A stretch of 64,000 bases of DNA from Lycocorax pyrrhopterus obiensis (lineage: Eukaryota > Chordata > Aves > Passeriformes > Paradisaeidae). The notes below the pieces were generated by a model, which was not told where the DNA came from, did no database searches, and was given only the letters and a program-made list of their open reading frames with translations. This document shows positions 58,670 to 64,000 of the stretch, one piece after another; within the stretch, counting starts at the first letter, position 1, and each line of letters begins with the position of its first letter. The stretch is from the NCBI GenBank assembly GCA_014706295.1, contig JACSVZ010000042.1, positions 620,001 to 684,000 on the forward strand, given 5' to 3'. The position numbers and the translations under genes were made by a program.

Positions 58670-59062
58670 TTGGGGAGGAGCAGAGGAGAGAAACTCTTTG
58701 CAATTGAACAGGCCCATAGTACTCTCAAGTCCGTGTTGTTAAAACAAAAAAGGGGGAGTGTAGGGATGGGATATAGCCCCCACGAAGGACTGCAAAAAGC
58801 CTTATATGTTCTTAATTTTTTGAATTGCATTCAGAATGACCTAACCCCAGTCCAACGCCATTTTAGTAGATTGCAAACTCACTTAGAAAAAGCTCAAGTA
58901 TATCAATGGGAAGGCCCCTTTCCATTAATAACCTGGGGGTGAGGATATGCTTGTGTTTCCACAGATTCCGGTCCACGATGGGTACCTGCAAGGGTGGTCC
59001 GACCAGCCTTGGTTACTCCAGCTTCATCATCAGCTTGTTGGGAAACTGAAGGAACAAGATGA
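58670..59062 (+). mobile_element. Retroviral pol fragment: integrase C-terminal part
   Basis: After the SNIP1 stop an open frame resembles the end of betaretrovirus-like integrase: A-I-E-Q-A-H-S-T-L-K with the third catalytic acid, L-L-K-Q-K, A-L-Y-V-L-N-F-L-N, then G-P-F-P-L-I-T-W-G. A TGA at 58940-58942 sits where Arg is usual; beyond it the same frame gives G-Y-A-C-V-S-T, G-P-R-W-V-P-A and V-R-P-A-L before TGA at 59060. The zinc-binding region and the first two catalytic aspartates are missing. It is a dead remnant. Confidence 0.85.
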
Positions 59063-60509
59063 AGGAAGCTTGTTTAGGGACTGGTTTGTGGGGTTTGGGC
59101 CGTAACTTCAAAGATTTTTACACAAGAAACAGTTGGTATGATTGGTGATTCTGAATATGTTGTTTATAACATAACGTTAATACATGGAGTTTTTATAAAG
59201 GGATTTAGCTGTAAGATACTTATCTGATGTTATTTATATACATTCCTTTGGTTGATTGTAGGTTGTTCATGTTACCATTGATTATTAATAAAAGTTTGTT
59301 TGTAAGATATTTTAGGGAAACCCTCCCAGTCAAGGCTTAAGCTCTGGCCCTGGCTGGTCGGGAAGTATGCCATCAAACCCAAGTATTTCTGCACCAAAAT
59401 TGTCATCAAGTCCCTTTGACTTGCTGATTTGGTCTTAAAAAAGCTGGACCCCCTTTCGAGATAAACTTGGAAACCTTGCCCAGGAAAGATCCTCCAGGTC
59501 CTCACTGTGAAATGGAGCTCCCCAGCGATTGCAGACTCTGGGTGATGGTAAAGTATGATGATGTAACACTTCAAAAGGAGAACAAATGGATTTTGTTTAG
59601 GTTCATCCTTAAACAACAGGAAAGCAATAGGCAGAACTGACCTTGAGTCAAGCTCTCTGCCAGTATAAACCAGTCTAACGGGGCTGCGGCCTCTGCTGAG
59701 TCACACCACATGAGGTACATCACGACAGTTATGGAGCTGTTTACATCATAAATTTCCCCATAAGTCTACTTTTAATACTGTAAATACACGTCTCTCCTTT
59801 ACCATAAGCAGATTTCCAGGTCCTACACTTTGGCATAGACCAAAATACACATGTAAAAGTGAAAGCTCTGCCTGATCGTTTGCACAATTGTTTGATTTTC
59901 CAGCAACAGCAACAACCTGATTGCTTCGTTGGTGTTCACAGCACGAAGGCACTGTGAGTCCTTCCCTGACTCCGGCCCCAGCCCCGTGGCAGCAGCACTG
60001 CCAATGTTCCAGTCCTGGGGGAGCAAAGCCGTGCTGCTGCCACAGCTCTGCTCTCACCAGCACTGCCCAGACTGGCACCAGACATCACAGCACGGCTCTG
60101 GCTCCGTGGGCACATCCCCCACCAGCACACCTGGAGCCGTGGCTGCCACTGCTGCCAAGCAGCAGGAGTATCACTGATAGCTAAAGTCACAGTAACCCTT
60201 TAACCTGTGAAATCATGTCCTTTCCAGAGCACTAGCAAGTCCCGCTTGACTCGCTCTGTAATTAATAAACCTTTTAATTCATCTTGTAGTGCATTTATCC
60301 ACCCTGGACTAGAAAATATGGAATACTACCGGTTTGAGAAAAGCGTCTAAAAAAAAATAAATTGAGGGAAGACAGTGAGAGGAGGAAGGTGAGAAGCAAC
60401 TGGAAAGGATACGAGGATCCTGAGAGCCAGGCATTCGGACGAACATAACTTAAATGGTTCAACTATATATCACTGCAAATAGAGTCCTGACCAAAAATAA
60501 TAATTATTT
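59063..60509. other. Unassigned stretch between the pol fragment and AAK1
   Basis: No env frame is recognisable after the integrase. An AT-rich stretch to ~59,300 is followed by a segment (59,300-59,720) with repeat-like phrases ('ccaaaattgtcatcaagtcc', 'ccccctttcgagataaac') that could be another LTR or unclassified interspersed repeat. The right part may be AAK1 3' UTR. None of this is certain. Confidence 0.4.
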
Positions 60510-60528
60510 TTTATATATATATATATAT
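60510..60528. repeat. (TA)n microsatellite
   Basis: Nine TA dinucleotides following a T run, about 80 bases downstream of the AAK1 stop. Confidence 0.9.
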
Positions 60529-60607
60529 TGCTATGTCATTCAGTTCAGCTAAGAGGTTTGAGATCCTGCACGAGGTGATCCTGCGGGCAGCACAGCCCCC
60601 AGCACAA

Positions 60608-61740
60608 TTAAGGCTTCTGCTTTGCCGCTTTGGAAGGGAAGGGCGCCGAGGCAAAGGGATCCGCGCCGGGCAGCTCCATAGTCCTGGAAGACAGTGGGAC
60701 AACAGCGACAGACCCCGCTATGGCCTGTCTGTTGGTCTGAGACACCACTTTGTAAGCAGCTATGGGCTTGGCTTCGAGGCCCGGCCCATCTTCGGGACTG
60801 TAGTGCCGGGAATACTTGGACAGGGATTGCGGACGGAAAGGCTTGTTGGCCACGGAGCCCAGAGCCGCTTCTGGGGGCAGCGCGTGGCCGTGGCTCCTCT
60901 CGCCGGCCACGTCGCCCTGCTCCGGCAGCACTGCTTTAGCAGGGACGCTCTCCTGGGCCTCCACAGCCCTTACGGAGCAGGGATGGAGATTGCCTGGCTG
61001 AGCAAACCCAGCAGAAGCATACGGAGCTCTCACCAAGGCCACAGACCCACGTGCTGCTGAATCCAGGCACGGGAACATCGGGTGAGCTCGGCCATCGCCT
61101 CCTTGGCTTAGGAAAACGGGTGGTGTGAACGGCTCCTTATGGGAAGTCAACTCTTCCATGCTTTTCTTCTTAGTGAAAGGGGCTCTCAGAAATACATCTG
61201 CTTCCTCTGGATGTCGTAGAGCCGCGCTGCCCTTGCAGATAAAAGGAGCTTTGGTAAAGACATCCACTTCATCGGGCACCTTCCTGGAGCTTCGGAAAGG
61301 AGCCGTGGCGAACACATCCGGTTCGTTAAAAACCTCCCCGGAGTGCGACTGGAAGGCCGGGAACAGCGTCTCCCCTGCTCTGGCCTGGGAGGGGGGATCT
61401 TCTTTGGAGGCCTCACGCCTCTCCCTGGGCACAGGCTGCAGGAACCCTGGGCACAACTTGCACGTCTCCTCCTCCTCTTCCGAATCCATCAGTAAAGGCC
61501 TGGACCCACTGCAATCCAGAATATCTCCCTCATGGTCTGTCCCCTCTCCTTCGCTGCTGTAGAAGGAGCTGTTGCTTGAAGGACCATCTCTGGCCAAGTA
61601 CTCTGACTCTGAGTTGTGCTGCACTTTCACCTCCAGCATCTCGGGCTGACCCTTGTACAAAGCGAGTCCATCACTGCCAGAATCTCCTTTACAGAGCCCA
61701 GGAGCTACAGCTGGGAACCGGCCTGGATCCCTCTGCAGAC
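60608..61740 (-). CDS. AAK1: AP2-associated protein kinase 1, last coding exon of a long isoform
   Basis: AAK1 phosphorylates the mu2 subunit of the AP2 clathrin adaptor and regulates receptor endocytosis. The exon starts after TTGTGTTTGTAG, needs one base from the preceding exon, and encodes 376 residues and TAA. It contains S-R-P-L-L-M-D-S-E-E-E-E-E and a series of endocytic-type motifs: D-V-F-A-T-A-P-F, D-V-F-T-K-A-P-F, D-V-F-L-R-A-P-F and, near the end, D-P-F-A-S-A-P-F-P-S-K. The same plan (R-P-L-L-M-D-S-E, repeated D-x-F..PF, final D-P-F-G-A-A-P-F-P-S-K) ends the paralogue BMP2K. Position next to NFU1 favours AAK1. The kinase domain lies beyond the window. The frame is clean. Confidence 0.85.
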
Positions 61741-64000
61741 CTACAAACACAAGAGAAGAGTGTTACTGACCCAGCTCCAGCTCCTTGGTCAGCAGTCACC
61801 GTGAGAGGTACATTACAGATGGAAACCACCACCATGCATGGAAAATGGGCAGGAGAGGGGAGGGCAAATCAATGAAAATAAAACGCCAGGGAAGGTGTTT
61901 GTGACACGGCCCAGGGACATCACGGGTACCACTGCTCAGAGGATGGGAGATGTCTGACACACGCATGGGCACACACAGCACCCTCAGCACCACTCCACGA
62001 GGTTTCTCTCCCACCCACCCATGACGACAGCCACCATCGCTGGGTGTTTCCCTTCCCAATGCTGCTGCCCAAGGGAAGCTCCAGCAGACAGACAAGTTCT
62101 GTCACTCCATCCTGCACTGCTGCTCTCCAAGCACATCTATCGCTTGGCGTAGCCTCTCTTCCTGTGGGCCAGCCCACAGATACGTGGAATTGCACTGGGG
62201 CTTGAGGAATACCTGGGGATGTCCCAAAACCTGCTAAAATAACAGGCCTATTTCAAAGACTGAAAGTCAGCCTACAGCTTTTAGGGAATCCTAAGTAGCA
62301 GCTATTTTAGTAGGAGCTATTCTTTTTAACCACTGCCAGACAAATGGTTTTTAAACACTCCATACCATGACTTCGAATCAAGGATCATAGCTACAATGAC
62401 CTGGCTTGTTTCTGCATTAGCATAACAAGGCAGTGCAGGGAGAGGCTGTCCTGCCCTTCTCCAGCTCCAGGAGCCCACCAGGAGGCTGGGTTTGCCTTAT
62501 GACTCACACAGACAAAACAGAAGATCTCTTACCTTCACAGAACTACTGGCAGGTTAGAAGTGTGTCATTGGACTCGTTAGCAAGAGGATAGGAGAAAATC
62601 ACATGAAAACTAAACAGTAGGAATTGCAGGAAGAACGAGGAGGGTGAGGAAGCTGGTTGGTACCCAGGGACAGCAAAGCACCAACCAACACACCCTGCAG
62701 TGACAGAACCTCACCCAGGGAAATCTCTGCCCAGGTTAATTGCTCGTGTTGACACACCCATCACAGCCCTCAGGCACTGCCTCTCCATCACACCCATGGA
62801 TACACAAATTATCCCCTTCTCCATCACTGCTCACAAGTAAAGACACAGTAGTCGTTCATTAGGCATCAAAACCAATATTTATTGGGAAACTCTTCACCTG
62901 GGTACATCACACTGCTAAATAAAGACAGTGCAGATATGCGAACATTTGACCAGTTCCTCTACAAAAGTACCCTTTCTCTCTCTCCTGCAGCCCGTGTTGT
63001 CCACACTGCTTTTCCCTCAGATGCCACTCTGGGATTCCAGGAGCAGCACGGCTCCAGTGGAGCTCCCTCCCAGGCAGCTGGTCCCACACTGGCCGGGGGT
63101 TACTGTGACATTCTGAGACACAGGCTCAACAAGAGCAACACCAGCTGCCACGTCAAGCAAATGCCTCCGGATCCCCCAGTCCACACCGAACCACGGGAAA
63201 AAGGCATTCATCATGGAGAGCGTGGTCAGGCAGACCAAGGGCCCACTCTGCACAAGAAAGCACATTTGGGTGGAATTCTCTAACTTTGACGTGCGTTAGC
63301 AGGTGCCTGTGCCCACATAAGCCATGACATTTGGGACAGAGTAAGAGAGGGAGGACAGGATATAAACCCATCTGTTTGGCAGCATGCAGCTCTGAACATG
63401 GGGATGCTGCAGAAGAAGCACAATGCCCTGTTCTGGGAAAAATTACTTTTTCCGATGCTCTCTCTGCCCATTCACGTGAGAAGGGCACCAAATGCTCAGC
63501 AGCAGTTTCCTCCCTTGCCAAGGCCAGTATAGGAGCTCTGAGTTACTCTGGGAGACAGAATCTAAGTGATGCTTCAGCAGGAGCTGCTTTTGGTCAGAGC
63601 TGGTGAGTGACACTGCTAGGGAAGGGCCGCAATGACCTGAACACAACAAAACCGGGCACAGTGATGGTCCCTGAGTCTGGGGGCTCACTGACAAGGCAGG
63701 GGCACCACCCCCACTGCCAGGGAATGTATCTCTAATGCTGAATGAGGGAGACCTGGCACTTCCAGACCCGTCCCACTGTAACTGGTCTCAGCAGCTTTTC
63801 TTTACCACGTTCCTTGGTCCCAGAAGGAGCTACAGCAGCATCATTACAACAAGGAAGACAACATCATACCAGCATTTTACCTTAGTTAACATCTGGTTGT
63901 GTGACTCAGGCATCTCCTCTCCAGCTGTGAATATCATGTTAAAAAAGGGTTTGGACTACACTGACACTGAAATACCCCATCAAACCAAAGCCCGTGTGGG
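61741..64000 (-). other. AAK1: AAK1 intron and/or alternative 3' UTR
   Basis: No further AAK1 exon with acceptor and donor was found up to the window end. A minus-strand AATAAA at 62878-62883 could end the 3' UTR of a shorter AAK1 isoform whose coding end lies outside the window. That is a guess from the known short and long AAK1 forms. Confidence 0.4.
62878..62883 (-). terminator. AAK1: Minus-strand AATAAA, possible AAK1 alternative poly(A) site
   Basis: AATAAATATTGG on the minus strand, between the last AAK1 exon seen and the window end. It would serve an isoform terminating before the long-isoform exon. No cleavage evidence is available. Confidence 0.25.

Noticed and set aside
60510..60528. 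TA-rich run as a TATA promoter
   Set aside because: It is a simple (TA)n microsatellite just after the AAK1 stop, with no gene start near it.
60608..61740. Assigning the terminal exon to BMP2K
   Set aside because: The C-terminal motif plan is shared by AAK1 and BMP2K, but the position beside NFU1 and GFPT1 matches AAK1 in human, and BMP2K lies elsewhere.

Overview
The window is vertebrate genomic DNA and almost certainly avian. Three neighbouring protein-coding genes lie head to tail on the minus strand, in the order AAK1 (upstream, only its last coding exon here), NFU1 (complete) and GFPT1 (complete). This is the AAK1-NFU1-GFPT1 order of human 2p13. The bird assignment rests on many 3'-end fragments of the CR1 LINE (shared core 'ccctgcccatggcaggggtgg'-like), on compact introns, on GC-rich minisatellites and on the style of the endogenous retroviral remnants. 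I cannot name the species; a songbird is a guess.

Layout. 1-11.58 kb: no recognisable protein-coding gene. It holds an AT-rich block near 0.95-1.5 kb that could be the 3' UTR of the convergent neighbour ANTXR1 (inferred from human gene order), CR1 fragments, minisatellites, and one weak candidate minus-strand terminal exon at 9284-9313. 11.58-42.46 kb: GFPT1, the rate-limiting enzyme of the hexosamine pathway. I resolved all 19 coding exons at base level. Together they make 2046 nt and an uninterrupted 681-residue protein, followed by a roughly 4-kb 3' UTR. The CpG-rich promoter lies at about 41.7-42.7 kb, with a ~50-bp imperfect repeat just upstream. 44.7-53.53 kb: NFU1, the mitochondrial Fe-S cluster carrier. 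Its eight coding exons total 759 nt and encode 252 residues, with the CxxC motif intact and a CpG-island promoter at 53.2-53.7 kb. 57.2-59.1 kb, plus strand: an intronless copy of SNIP1 flanked on the left by an LTR-like segment and on the right by the 3' end of a retroviral pol (integrase) frame. 60.6-61.74 kb: the 3'-terminal coding exon of a long AAK1 isoform, carrying four D-x-F...A-P-F endocytic motifs. The remainder to 64 kb is AAK1 intron and/or alternative 3' UTR.

The most interesting item is the LTR-SNIP1-integrase composite. A host mRNA appears to sit inside a retroelement in place of gag and most of pol, with no poly(A) tail visible. Its coding frame stays open for more than 1 kb except for one in-frame TAG, which replaces the usual glutamine just before the FHA domain. 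Other points worth a look are a VNTR forming the polypyrimidine tract of GFPT1 exon 14, a pyrimidine-to-purine switch filling GFPT1 intron 5, and a CR1 insertion ending about 65 bp from the exon 12 donor.

Functionally, GFPT1 (UDP-GlcNAc precursor synthesis), NFU1 (lipoate and respiratory Fe-S maturation) and AAK1 (AP2 kinase, endocytosis) are unrelated housekeeping genes that share conserved synteny. Nothing suggests joint regulation.
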